NCBI GenBank assembly: GCA_031264785.1
Contig: JAISDN010000011.1
Span: forward strand, 1 to 24,874
Direction: 5' to 3'
Source: Candidatus Nomurabacteria bacterium
GTDB taxonomy: Bacteria; Patescibacteriota; Saccharimonadia; Saccharimonadales; Saccharimonadaceae
DNA: 24,874 nt
The notes under the pieces were generated by a model. The model saw nothing but the letters and a program-made list of their open reading frames with translations. It searched no databases and was not told the origin of the DNA. Position numbers and translations under genes: made by a program. Shown in pieces: positions 1 to 7,604 of the stretch. Numbering within the stretch: position 1 is the first letter of the stretch; each line of letters opens with the position of its first letter.

Positions 1-1437
1 GCGATGGGCGGCGCGAACACGGCGATTGACGAAAACACGCGGCGGATTGTGGTCGAGAGCGCGACTTTTAATCTGTATAATCTGCGCGGCACGCAGTTTC
101 GGCACGGGATTTTTAGTGAGGCGATTACGCGGTTTACTAAGGGGCAACCGCCTGCTCTGACGGATTTTGTGGTCCGCGAGTTTATAAATATGACAGAGCG
201 GGATTTAGGGTTGAAAGTGATTTCCGACGTGGTGGACGCTTATCCAAAGCCAGTTAAGCCAAGTGTTGTAAAAATTACAACGGATCAGGTGAATGGGTTG
301 TTGGGGACGGATTTCACGTTTGATGAGATTATTATGACGCTGGAGAATGTTGGTTTTAAGGTAAAGTTGGATAATGGTATCTTGAGAGTTGTCGCGCCTT
401 GGTGGCGGACAGACATTCATATTGCTGAGGATGTTATTGAGGAGGTCGGGCGGCTGAACGGTTATGACGAGATCCCGACGCAGTTGCCTCGTCGCGGTTT
501 TGCGTCGCCGACCGACGACGAACTAGGTGAGCTGAAAGCCAAACTTCGTAAAGTTTTATCAGACGCTGGCGCTAACGAAGTGCTGACCTATAGTTTTGTC
601 AGCGAGCGGTTGCTGAGGAACGTCGGTCAGGATCCGAAAAACTCGTACAAAATTGTCAACTCCATCAGCCCACAGCTGCAATATGTGCGGCAATCGCTGA
701 CGCCAAGTTTGCTCGAAAAAACCTACACCAATATCAAAGTGCCATATGATCATTTTGCCTTGTTCGAAATCAACCAAGTTTATCAAAAAGCCTATGGTCT
801 GAATGAGGAAAAAGTGCCGGTTTTGCGCGATAAAGTCAGCTTGGTAGTGGCTAATCGCAAAGCGTCAGGCGACGCCTATTACGAGGCGCTGAACTATGCG
901 CTGATGCTGCTACAATCACTCAACATTCCAGTTTGTATTGTGGCGCTCAAGGACACGCACGCCAGCAACGCGCCGTTCGAACCGGCGCGTTCGGCGCAGC
1001 TCAAAACCCTTGATCATAAAATCTGTTTTGGCGTGGTCGGAGAATATCGCCAAATGGTGCGCCGTAACCTTAAGCTGCCAGAATATACGGCCGGGTTTGA
1101 ATTAAATGTTGACGAGATTTTTGTGTATCAAGGCAAAACGGCGCCTAAAACGCCGGTAGATAATGTGGTTAGCAATGACCTAACATTTCGCGTCGGCGCC
1201 GATTTGGAATACGCGAAATTGGAAAATCTGCTACAAAAAAATTTAGAAAGTAAAAGTCTATGGTATCAACTAACGCCGATTTCAATTTATCAAGGTGAAG
1301 ATTCGAAGACCAAAAACATCAGCTTTCGGCTAAACTTTGCCAATTATGAAAAAACTTTGTCGGGGAAGGAAATTGCGAGTATAATAAATGGAATTGCTAA
1401 TAATGTGAAAAAAAATCTGAAAGGAGAAATGATTTAA
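1..1437 (+). CDS. pheT: Phenylalanine--tRNA ligase beta subunit, 5' end missing
   Basis: Beta subunit of the cytoplasmic (alpha-beta)2 enzyme that charges tRNA-Phe. The reading frame is open from base 1. The first ATG (position 4) lies inside the B3/4 domain, just before a segment resembling the family's 'ESA.F......R' and 'RF.KG' motifs, so the true start is upstream of the window. In order I see the end of B3/4, a B5 domain (about residues 84-156, with the block APWWRTDIHIAEDVIEEVGR), the catalytic-like core (about 165-380) and a C-terminal FDX-ACB-like anticodon-binding domain (about 385-470, with 'DLTFRV' and 'LSGKEI'). About 478 of the usual 650-800 residues are present. The stop TAA shares one base with the ATG of the FKBP gene, so the two are translationally coupled. 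A 17-bp palindrome lies in frame inside it at 265-281. Identification is firm. Confidence 0.95.
   Translation, partial: AMGGANTAIDENTRRIVVESATFNLYNLRGTQFRHGIFSEAITRFTKGQPPALTDFVVREFINMTERDLGLKVISDVVDAYPKPVKPSVVKITTDQVNGLLGTDFTFDEIIMTLENVGFKVKLDNGILRVVAPWWRTDIHIAEDVIEEVGRLNGYDEIPTQLPRRGFASPTDDELGELKAKLRKVLSDAGANEVLTYSFVSERLLRNVGQDPKNSYKIVNSISPQLQYVRQSLTPSLLEKTYTNIKVPYDHFALFEINQVYQKAYGLNEEKVPVLRDKVSLVVANRKASGDAYYEALNYALMLLQSLNIPVCIVALKDTHASNAPFEPARSAQLKTLDHKICFGVVGEYRQMVRRNLKLPEYTAGFELNVDEIFVYQGKTAPKTPVDNVVSNDLTFRVGADLEYAKLENLLQKNLESKSLWYQLTPISIYQGEDSKTKNISFRLNFANYEKTLSGKEIASIINGIANNVKKNLKGEMI
265..281. repeat. 17-bp palindrome, copy 1 (inside pheT)
   Basis: GTTGTAAAAATTACAAC: 7-bp arms GTTGTAA/TTACAAC around AAA. 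It is read in frame as VVKITT at the start of the B5 domain. The same palindrome recurs at 2076-2092 and, in the opposite orientation, at 24600-24616. Confidence 0.85.
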
Positions 1438-2060
1438 TGAGTGTCAAGGAAAAATATCCAGAGACCAGTACTAATCGCGGGCAGCGAATTGCGATTTGGA
1501 TAATTGCGATTGTGATGACCGGCGGGACGCTGATTTCGTTTTTGATTTTTGCGATTGCCAGTATGAATCCGGACGTTAATTCCGACCAGATTTTGTACGA
1601 AAAAGCGCTGGAAAATTATCAGAAACAGCAGGAGGAGCAGGCCGAGGCTGAGCAGGCGGTGGCTAAGGATTTGGCGGTTTTTGGCGGTTACGAGAAGGAG
1701 GATTTTAAGGCGGAGGATGTTAAAAAGTTGAGCGTTGAGACTTTGAAAAAAGGCGACGGCAAGACAGTGGCCGCGACCGACACGATTTCGGCTTATTATA
1801 CCGGCTGGCGGCCGGACGGCACGATTTTTGACAGCACGGCCGATGTCAACGGTGGCAACGAAGCGCGCAGTTTTTCGCTGGCTCAGGTGATTACCGGCTG
1901 GACCGAAGGGCTGACTGGCACAAAAGTCGGCGGGGTGTATCGCTTGACAATTCCAGCCGAGCAGGCTTATGGCGAGAACGGCAGCGGATCGTTGATTCCG
2001 CCCAACACGCCGCTGAAGTTTATTGTGGAAATTGTCGGGATTGAGGAAGCTCAGGAATAG
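1437..2060 (+). CDS. Membrane-anchored FKBP-type peptidyl-prolyl isomerase
   Basis: 207 aa. A short basic N-terminus precedes one hydrophobic segment (about residues 18-41), then a charged Gln/Glu-rich, coiled-coil-like linker (52-80), then an FKBP domain (about 110-204). FKBP active-site positions are visible: AYYTGW, FDS, SFSL, the VITGW core, the AYGENG loop and IPPNTPLKF before the last strand. With a single N-terminal anchor the isomerase domain should face outside, where it would help fold secreted or surface proteins by cis-trans isomerisation of Xaa-Pro bonds. The start is set by AAGGAG at 1421-1426 and by the TAATG overlap with the pheT stop. The coupling to pheT looks like gene packing rather than a shared function. 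Confident in family; the substrate is unknown. Confidence 0.9.
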   Translation: MSVKEKYPETSTNRGQRIAIWIIAIVMTGGTLISFLIFAIASMNPDVNSDQILYEKALENYQKQQEEQAEAEQAVAKDLAVFGGYEKEDFKAEDVKKLSVETLKKGDGKTVAATDTISAYYTGWRPDGTIFDSTADVNGGNEARSFSLAQVITGWTEGLTGTKVGGVYRLTIPAEQAYGENGSGSLIPPNTPLKFIVEIVGIEEAQE

Positions 2061-2073
2061 TTGCTCTGTTTTC

Positions 2074-2094
2074 ACGTTGTAAAAATTACAACGT
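2074..2094. repeat. Palindrome copy 2, extended, downstream of the FKBP gene
   Basis: Perfect inverted repeat with 9-bp arms ACGTTGTAA and TTACAACGT around AAA; its 17-bp core (2076-2092) is identical to the copies at 265 and 24600. It begins 14 nt after the FKBP stop. No T-run follows, so it is not a classical intrinsic terminator, although an RNA hairpin could form here. Confidence 0.85.
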
Positions 2095-2155
2095 AAAGAA
2101 TTAAGCACAAGATGCTATATGTGGTGCGTTAGAGACTTTTCCACAGTCAAAGTGC

Positions 2156-2184
2156 TTGACTTAAATCATCACATAATGTAGTAT
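2156..2184 (+). promoter_or_regulatory. Promoter of the unknown three-gene cluster
   Basis: -35 TTGACT (2156-2161), 17-bp spacer, -10 TAGTAT (2179-2184). The predicted start near 2191 leaves a leader of about 45 nt before the first gene, which has an AAAGGAG ribosome-binding site at 2224-2230. Confidence 0.7.
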
Positions 2185-2190
2185 GTGATG
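2167..2190. promoter_or_regulatory. Putative operator: 9-bp inverted repeat over the -10 box
   Basis: CATCACATA and TATGTGATG form perfect 9-bp arms separated by 6 nt. The dyad covers the -10 hexamer and runs to about the transcription start, a typical place for a dimeric repressor site. No regulator gene is recognisable nearby. The operator role is inferred from symmetry and position. Confidence 0.6.
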
Positions 2191-2235
2191 TGAAATAGAT
2201 AATATTTAAAAATATAAAACAATAAAGGAGATGAA

Positions 2236-2589
2236 ATGGAAAACGGTAATTCTGTAGGTTCGGGTGAGGGCATCAAGGATAAGGCGCGAATTGAAGAGTT
2301 GATTGCTGAGAAGGAGAAAGAGTTAGCGGATCTTTTTGACAAAGCTAGTGAAAGTGAAAAAGCTTTGTTAAAAAAGTATGCTGAAATTGTTAAGGAAATT
2401 GAGAATTTACAGTCTCAGCTGTATTATGCCAGCAACGTTCAATCTTATGATGTGCAGGCCGATTTGGCGCGCAGGCGTGAAGATGAGGATGAAAAAACTG
2501 ATCAGGAGAAATCTGACGATCAATATAACGGCACAGCCAGCCAGCAAGCCTTGAGAGATATGGCAGATGTCGAAAAAGGGGATTTATAG
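2236..2589 (+). CDS. Hypothetical coiled-coil protein, first gene of the unknown cluster
   Basis: 117 aa, not recognised. Residues about 15-65 are rich in Glu/Lys/Leu with heptad-like spacing and should form a coiled coil. The C-terminal half is acidic, low-complexity and probably disordered (RRREDEDEKTDQEK). There is no signal peptide or membrane segment, so it is presumably cytoplasmic. The start is supported by AAAGGAG 5 nt upstream. It is the first gene after the promoter/operator at 2156-2190 and is followed after 36 nt by the 502-aa gene. It might be a small partner or adaptor of the two large proteins, but that rests only on gene order. Confidence 0.75.
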   Translation: MENGNSVGSGEGIKDKARIEELIAEKEKELADLFDKASESEKALLKKYAEIVKEIENLQSQLYYASNVQSYDVQADLARRREDEDEKTDQEKSDDQYNGTASQQALRDMADVEKGDL

Positions 2590-2625
2590 ATAAATTAAAA
2601 TCTAAACTAAATGAAAGGATTATAA

Positions 2626-4134
2626 ATGTCAAACGACGGACCAGACAAACCACCAAAAGATACGTTTATGCAAAAATATCGTACTTTTTGGAGCACCGCT
2701 AGTGGGTTTAGTGATAGCGGTACGGTTAGGGCTGCGATCAAGGACGCGCTGAAGCACGGAGATAAAGATACGGCTATGGAAATTTTAGACGCTGTGGCCA
2801 GAGAAAGGGCCCGTAGCGAAAGTACCATTGGCGGTTTAAAAACGAGGGAGGCTTCGGGCGAGACCAGAGCGCTTACGCTTGAAGATAAGGGTAAAATTTA
2901 TGATACCGAGGAGCTTGTCCGTGATATGGGTATTGATGACTTTAGTGAGGTCGCTAATTTAATGACTATGGAAGAAGTTGACCAGGTGTTAGCTTTCATA
3001 AAAGGCGAAGACGATGCCGTTAGGGAAAAGAAAGCCGATATGATTTGTGATATGGCTATGGATATTGCCTCCCCTCTCCCTAAAGGAGACTTTAGCACAA
3101 GGAAACATTTTACGGTAGTTAGAGGTGCTAATGGCGCAAAGCAGACGGTGACAAAGCTGAGTAAGCATTTTCATCCAAAAAATTCTATTGTAGAACGGCG
3201 GGCCGCCCAGGATCTAGTGGATAAGTCTTTAGAGGCGGAGCACAGTGAATTGGCTAGGCACAATATTCTGTCGCGAGCCGCAATGAGAGGGGCGAGCTCG
3301 GATGATTTTGCTGAGGGCGAGACATCTTGGGATTTTAAAGCCGATAATGATGGCGTTGAAGCTTTCGATCTACCGGGTCCGGAATATGCTGATGCGTTAG
3401 AAGAAGGCTCCATGGTAGATGCCGTATATACAGTAAGTGACCGTAAGGTATTTGCCGAGCTTATTGGTGCACCAGAAACCGATGAGTTAGGTGAAGGAAC
3501 TCTGCTGGGTAAGTATATAGATGAAGAGATTTCACCAAATTGGCACAAAGATCCGAAACTGGCGCTGTTGGAGGGTGTTGGGGTACTGACGACCATAGCC
3601 AGCGACCCAGAGAAATATAAAGTGGTTAGTAATATTATCGCTGATGATGATGGAAAAATCCGAAGCGATGAAGATAGAAAGTATCTAATTGCCGAGGCTG
3701 AGTTTGATGGGTTGATGGAATATATCATGAAGGTTATGAATATGGCAAAAACCTCATCATGGAGACATCCCAAAAAGCGCTTAGAAAACGTCGAGGCTAT
3801 TGGCGAAGCTATCCGTAGCGATGAAACCTTTGATGAACAGCGTAAACAAGACATATTAAGGAAACAGGCCGAGTTGATAGACGAAATAGATAATCTCATA
3901 GAGGGTTCTAGCCGATTTAAGTATAAGGTTGAAATAACGAAAGATGTGACAGCTCCCGACGGCACGGTGGAAACTGAAACCAAAAAAGAAAACAGATGGT
4001 GGACGCGTTATGGCGGACTGCAGGAAGTGATCCGTCTGAACGACGAGAGAGATAAAAACAACAAAGACGGGGGCGGCAATACTCCACCGTTGATGCTGGA
4101 CACTAGTGAAAAGCCAGACGATGTAGAAAAATAG
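2626..4134 (+). CDS. Hypothetical protein, 502 aa, second gene of the unknown cluster
   Basis: No family recognised. The protein is soluble-looking, acidic and mostly helical by composition, with no signal peptide or membrane span. A helical N-terminal part (about residues 25-70) holds DALKHGDKDTAMEILDAVAR, which is reminiscent of a helical-repeat unit. A central region (about 200-300) is rich in Asp/Glu, and a Lys/Glu-rich helical stretch (about 395-435) precedes a polar, Gly/Asn-rich, Pro-containing tail ending KPDDVEK. The start is supported by AAAGGA (2614-2619) 6 nt before the ATG. Only 6 nt separate its stop from the 957-aa gene, so the two are almost certainly co-transcribed. Codon third positions are more AT-rich than in pheT or GAPDH, which may indicate later acquisition. 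Confidence 0.75.
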   Translation: MSNDGPDKPPKDTFMQKYRTFWSTASGFSDSGTVRAAIKDALKHGDKDTAMEILDAVARERARSESTIGGLKTREASGETRALTLEDKGKIYDTEELVRDMGIDDFSEVANLMTMEEVDQVLAFIKGEDDAVREKKADMICDMAMDIASPLPKGDFSTRKHFTVVRGANGAKQTVTKLSKHFHPKNSIVERRAAQDLVDKSLEAEHSELARHNILSRAAMRGASSDDFAEGETSWDFKADNDGVEAFDLPGPEYADALEEGSMVDAVYTVSDRKVFAELIGAPETDELGEGTLLGKYIDEEISPNWHKDPKLALLEGVGVLTTIASDPEKYKVVSNIIADDDGKIRSDEDRKYLIAEAEFDGLMEYIMKVMNMAKTSSWRHPKKRLENVEAIGEAIRSDETFDEQRKQDILRKQAELIDEIDNLIEGSSRFKYKVEITKDVTAPDGTVETETKKENRWWTRYGGLQEVIRLNDERDKNNKDGGGNTPPLMLDTSEKPDDVEK

Positions 4135-4140
4135 GTAATA

Positions 4141-7014
4141 ATGTTGGAAAAAGATCCGATCTATGGCGTGCAACCAGATAATCAGGAACATAAGAACGAC
4201 GTTGATGTGGATTCGTCCGCAGAAGCTGTTATTGGTCTTGAGGATTTTTCCTATGAGAGAAAATTATTAGCTGACTGGTTTGATGTTTCTGGTGATTCTA
4301 GTGTCGGAAGTGGTCGGTACCGAATCCCATTTAAAGGGGGCGGTAAAGTCGACTGGATTGGCGTGGTCGACAGCAATGGTGAATTGGTCTGTGAGCTTGG
4401 CGATTTCGGGCGAGTTCTGGCTAGTATACATATGTTGGAACATATTGGAGAATTTGATCGCAATGATGGCTCCATTAAGTCGGTTAACAAAAAGATACTA
4501 AATTCTCTGGTTGAAAATTTGCGCGGAGCCTTCGAACGTCATCTCACTAAGATCGCGGGCGATAAAATTAATAATGAGCTGGATGAACAAAAAGAGAAGA
4601 AGATTGATGAGATCTTGAATACCGATATGGACTATAATTTGAATGCGATCTGGCATCATTTTTTTGAAAATATATTGCCCAATATTGATTTTGAGTTTCA
4701 GGCTAGCATCGATAGAATAAAAGTAGCGACCGAAGAGTCCGATGATGAGAATCTCAAAAGTCCGGTAGAGGATTCCCAAAAAATTGAATTTATAATAGAG
4801 CTATATAACAAAAAAGCCATGTATGAAAATAGAATAAATATGTGCGATCAAAAAATTAAATTGTACAGCGATAAACACGATGAAAAAGCCTGTGATGACG
4901 CAGCCAAAAGAAAGGCGAAATGGAAGAGGATTTTGGTTGATATAGAAAAAATGATTTCTGTTAGATTATACCCGAATAAAGTAAACGACAAAAACTTACT
5001 TATAAATGCTTTGGATGCTGAGGAAGAAAAACATTTTTACAAGTACGCTATAGATAATGAACACTTGACTAAGGAGGAATTTGAAGTCCACTATAATTTT
5101 GAATCGCTTAAAGAATCAGCTTTTGAGAAAATTGAAAAGAAATGGAAAGCCCTAATTGATGCACAAAGAGAACAGCCGGATGCTTTTTATGATGAGTTAG
5201 ATATTGATAAAAGAGCAATTGATTTTTTGTCGAAGAAACAATTAGTGAGCGATGAAGAGCTGGATAAATATAAAAAATTACAAAAATTAAATGAGGACAT
5301 TAGGAAAGAATCAAAGGATGTGGCGGAAAGGTACGAACGAATATTCAGGGACAAGAAATTAATCCCTGTGCTAAAGCAGGCCTTAGAGTCGGTTGAAGAA
5401 GAACTAAAAAAGGACCGCACTGATAGAAAACTAAGGTTAAAACGTAGAGATCTACAGGAAAAGTTAGATGCTGTATATCTGCCGGACTCAGTGATAGATG
5501 CTGCAGATCTAGACAAAGGTGAGAAAGCATTCATAAGAGAAGCATTTAAAAAGCCTGCGGTTTGGGATTATATTACACAAAAAATTAGAGATTCAAGAAG
5601 TAAAAATAATCCTTACAATAAACAATATCTAAAAATTTTAGAATCTGTTGGATCTATGCCCGAATTGGATCAGCAACTGGCACAGATTGAATCGAAATGG
5701 CGAGAACTTGTAAAAACGAATGATACAGACGGTGCGTTCTCCGGGACAGTAGTAAATCCGGCGCTAGAATCATTAATCGCTAAAAACAGGACACGATTTC
5801 TTGTAAAAATAAAGGAAGGTGTGGAACACGGTAAAAATAGCGCAACTTATAAAAACGCCGAAAAAATCTTTAAGGATGGTATTTTTGGCACGATAAAAAG
5901 GAATGCGCCATTTATTAAAGATGATGCCGGAAGTTTTTTGGCAGATGCGGAACTTATTTTAGGAAAATACTACGCCATCGACTGGAAATATAGGCTCGAA
6001 AAGGGCAAGTGGAAGTCTAAGCAATACCTAGAGTTATTGAATACGGTCAAGGGCATAGAAGATGACCGCAAAGAGCGTCTGAACCATATTACCGATATGG
6101 CTAGTAATCGAATGGAAATATTAAGTGGGGAAATTGGTTCCGATGTTGATGAAGTGTATATGCTGCCAACTGGCTTATTGTACAGGGTCGGTGATAAATA
6201 TACTTATAAGATTTTGCCGATAACCAGCGATTGTTACATGGAGAACATGGATAGCGCAACCAAACAGGCTTGGATTAAAACTTGGACAGATAGGAACATC
6301 GTGCCTAAACCTATTGGATTTATCAAAGATCTAAAAGAGCGTTTTAAAAACATCACAACCGAACACCATGCAGAGCGGTCTATGTATGATGCTAAAAAAG
6401 CTGAGCTTGCCGAAAAATACCAAATAAAGTGGCAGGACATTATAAGTGACGATGGAAATATTCCGCCAGCCATTACCTATGGCGATTTAGAATCTATTGA
6501 AAAAGCTCTTGATGCACTTGGCGGGTTTATATCTGCAATTGAAAAAACTAATGACAAACCAGTAGACTGGAACAAGGATCAAAAAAATATAGAGCTATAT
6601 CTTAGTGGTGATAGCGTGAAGCCGCCAAGTGATGCAGTTAGGATTGACAATGAAACCAATGAAATAATTCTGTCGGCCAATGGCTTAGATGGAATGGTTG
6701 ATAGTAAAAGTGGTGAATCGGCTATGGCGGCTAATGTGGTGACCAACCAGCTGGCAATGAGGCTGTGGTCCACTATGACGGATGCCGAACGACATGCTTT
6801 TAATGCTCTGTATGGTAGTGGCTTCATAACGCGTTCTAGGTTTGGAGGTCTATTTAAGCGTGATATTGCAGATAACAATAAGCGAACTATGCTTTTTTCG
6901 ACACGGAAATTTATCTGGGCTTTTCGACAATATATTAATGGCTGGCCTCATGAAGACAATAATTACTTTTTTGATAGTATAAAAAAACGCATTTCAGATA
7001 GTAAAAATAAGTAG
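4141..7014 (+). CDS. Hypothetical large helical protein, 957 aa, third gene of the unknown cluster
   Basis: No family recognised. The protein is long, very rich in Lys/Glu/Asp and has no signal peptide or clear membrane helix, so it is presumably cytoplasmic. Residues about 40-100 look like a small beta-containing domain (Gly-rich strands around GSGRYRIPFKGGGKVDWIG). Residues about 110-560 are dominated by charged helices with coiled-coil character. Residues about 690-745 again look beta-rich (VYMLPTGLLYRVGDKYTYKI). The last 130 residues are compact and less charged (VVTNQLAMRLWSTMTDAERH onward). No nucleotide-binding, nuclease or protease motif is evident. The ribosome-binding site is weak (AGGT), fitting coupling to the preceding stop 6 nt upstream. 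Local base composition is strongly AT-rich. Confidence 0.75.
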   Translation: MLEKDPIYGVQPDNQEHKNDVDVDSSAEAVIGLEDFSYERKLLADWFDVSGDSSVGSGRYRIPFKGGGKVDWIGVVDSNGELVCELGDFGRVLASIHMLEHIGEFDRNDGSIKSVNKKILNSLVENLRGAFERHLTKIAGDKINNELDEQKEKKIDEILNTDMDYNLNAIWHHFFENILPNIDFEFQASIDRIKVATEESDDENLKSPVEDSQKIEFIIELYNKKAMYENRINMCDQKIKLYSDKHDEKACDDAAKRKAKWKRILVDIEKMISVRLYPNKVNDKNLLINALDAEEEKHFYKYAIDNEHLTKEEFEVHYNFESLKESAFEKIEKKWKALIDAQREQPDAFYDELDIDKRAIDFLSKKQLVSDEELDKYKKLQKLNEDIRKESKDVAERYERIFRDKKLIPVLKQALESVEEELKKDRTDRKLRLKRRDLQEKLDAVYLPDSVIDAADLDKGEKAFIREAFKKPAVWDYITQKIRDSRSKNNPYNKQYLKILESVGSMPELDQQLAQIESKWRELVKTNDTDGAFSGTVVNPALESLIAKNRTRFLVKIKEGVEHGKNSATYKNAEKIFKDGIFGTIKRNAPFIKDDAGSFLADAELILGKYYAIDWKYRLEKGKWKSKQYLELLNTVKGIEDDRKERLNHITDMASNRMEILSGEIGSDVDEVYMLPTGLLYRVGDKYTYKILPITSDCYMENMDSATKQAWIKTWTDRNIVPKPIGFIKDLKERFKNITTEHHAERSMYDAKKAELAEKYQIKWQDIISDDGNIPPAITYGDLESIEKALDALGGFISAIEKTNDKPVDWNKDQKNIELYLSGDSVKPPSDAVRIDNETNEIILSANGLDGMVDSKSGESAMAANVVTNQLAMRLWSTMTDAERHAFNALYGSGFITRSRFGGLFKRDIADNNKRTMLFSTRKFIWAFRQYINGWPHEDNNYFFDSIKKRISDSKNK

Positions 7015-7016
7015 TT

Positions 7017-7045
7017 TTGTTAAATTCTGACTGTTGTGGTATAAT
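7017..7045 (+). promoter_or_regulatory. Promoter of the cysteine-rich gene pair
   Basis: -35 TTGTTA (7017-7022), 17-bp spacer, -10 TATAAT (7040-7045) with TGG before it (extended -10). It begins 3 nt after the stop of the 957-aa gene; no terminator is visible between them, so read-through from the upstream cluster is possible. Confidence 0.7.
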
Positions 7046-7113
7046 ATAGAGCAAATATTGGGTGAGGTTTTAGTATTTTTGTTCTTTGCAATTTGGGAAA
7101 GGAGTGGTGGTGC

Positions 7114-7290
7114 TTGTTGGTGATAACTATAGATATGAGTAATTATAAGTTGCTAAAGCCGAAAGAGCCTGAAGAGGGAGAGCGCAGTTGCAGAACTTGC
7201 GCGAAGGCTTATGACAGATGTCCGATGGGTTGCTTTTTCTATTCGGATTGGCAGCCAGTCGGGGAACCACAGGAGGTGGAAAATGTGTAG
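7114..7290 (+). CDS. Small cysteine-rich protein, possible metal binder
   Basis: 58 aa from a TTG start at 7114, or 51 aa from the ATG at 7135. The AAAGGAG at 7098-7104 is well placed for TTG and too far from the ATG. Four cysteines in SCRTCAKAYDRCPMGCFF (C-x2-C-x6-C-x3-C) suggest a zinc-binding or iron-sulfur site; the family is not recognised. There is no signal peptide. It overlaps the next gene by 8 nt (ATGTGTAG), so the two should be made together. The start is uncertain. The strong promoter, ribosome-binding site and overlap argue that it is real. Confidence 0.55.
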   Translation: MLVITIDMSNYKLLKPKEPEEGERSCRTCAKAYDRCPMGCFFYSDWQPVGEPQEVENV

Positions 7291-7585
7291 AAAAATCGAT
7301 TTAGTTTACAGGGATTGTCTGAGTTGCTATGAAGGGACTCACGAAACCGCCAAAATAAAGGCGGATTGCCCGTATTTGGTTTTTTGTAAAGAACACTGCG
7401 TAGATATAGGATCGGAAACGTGCGCCGGCTTACTCAAGGGCGAGTCTCCACTCGCGCTCAGCGATGAGATTAAAAAGTATCTTAAGATACGAAAGCGTTA
7501 CATCTCCCGAATAAGAAAAAACGGCCTCGAGGTGAAAAAAAAGATGAGGTCGCGAAAAAGACCGGACGAAGTGTCCGGTCTTTAA
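7283..7585 (+). CDS. Small cysteine-rich protein with basic C-terminal tail
   Basis: 100 aa. Seven cysteines fall in the first 47 residues (positions 2, 12, 15, 29, 35, 39, 47), including C-x2-C and C-x3-C pairs, followed by a strongly basic helical tail (about residues 60-95, KKYLKIRKRYISRIRKNG onward). The pattern fits a zinc-cluster or metal-binding protein that contacts nucleic acid, but no family is recognised. The start is fixed by a very strong AGGAGG (7271-7276) 6 nt before the ATG, inside the end of the preceding gene. Its last codons lie within the terminator hairpin at 7557-7583. A longer frame upstream (from 7211) is open but lacks a ribosome-binding site. Confidence 0.6.
   Translation: MCRKIDLVYRDCLSCYEGTHETAKIKADCPYLVFCKEHCVDIGSETCAGLLKGESPLALSDEIKKYLKIRKRYISRIRKNGLEVKKKMRSRKRPDEVSGL
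7557..7583. terminator. Bidirectional intrinsic terminator between the cysteine-rich pair and hppA
   Basis: Perfect 11-bp arms AAAGACCGGAC and GTCCGGTCTTT with loop GAAGT. On the minus strand the stem is followed by TTTTT and lies just beyond the hppA stop, so it mainly ends hppA. On the plus strand the T-run is weaker (TTTAACTTT). Confidence 0.8.
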
Positions 7586-7604
7586 CTTTGGTTTTAAGGA
7601 TTTT

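Noticed and set aside
2074..2094. Palindrome after the FKBP gene as an intrinsic terminator
   Set aside because: No T-run follows, and the same palindrome occurs inside two coding genes.
1434..2108. 224-aa minus-strand frame opposite the FKBP gene
   Set aside because: It is antisense to a clear FKBP domain and its translation has no recognisable features.
2150..2160. DnaA-box-like TTTTCCACA near 2138-2146 as a sign of a replication origin
   Set aside because: It is a single box with a mismatch to TTATNCACA, with no cluster, AT-rich unwinding region or dnaA/dnaN nearby.
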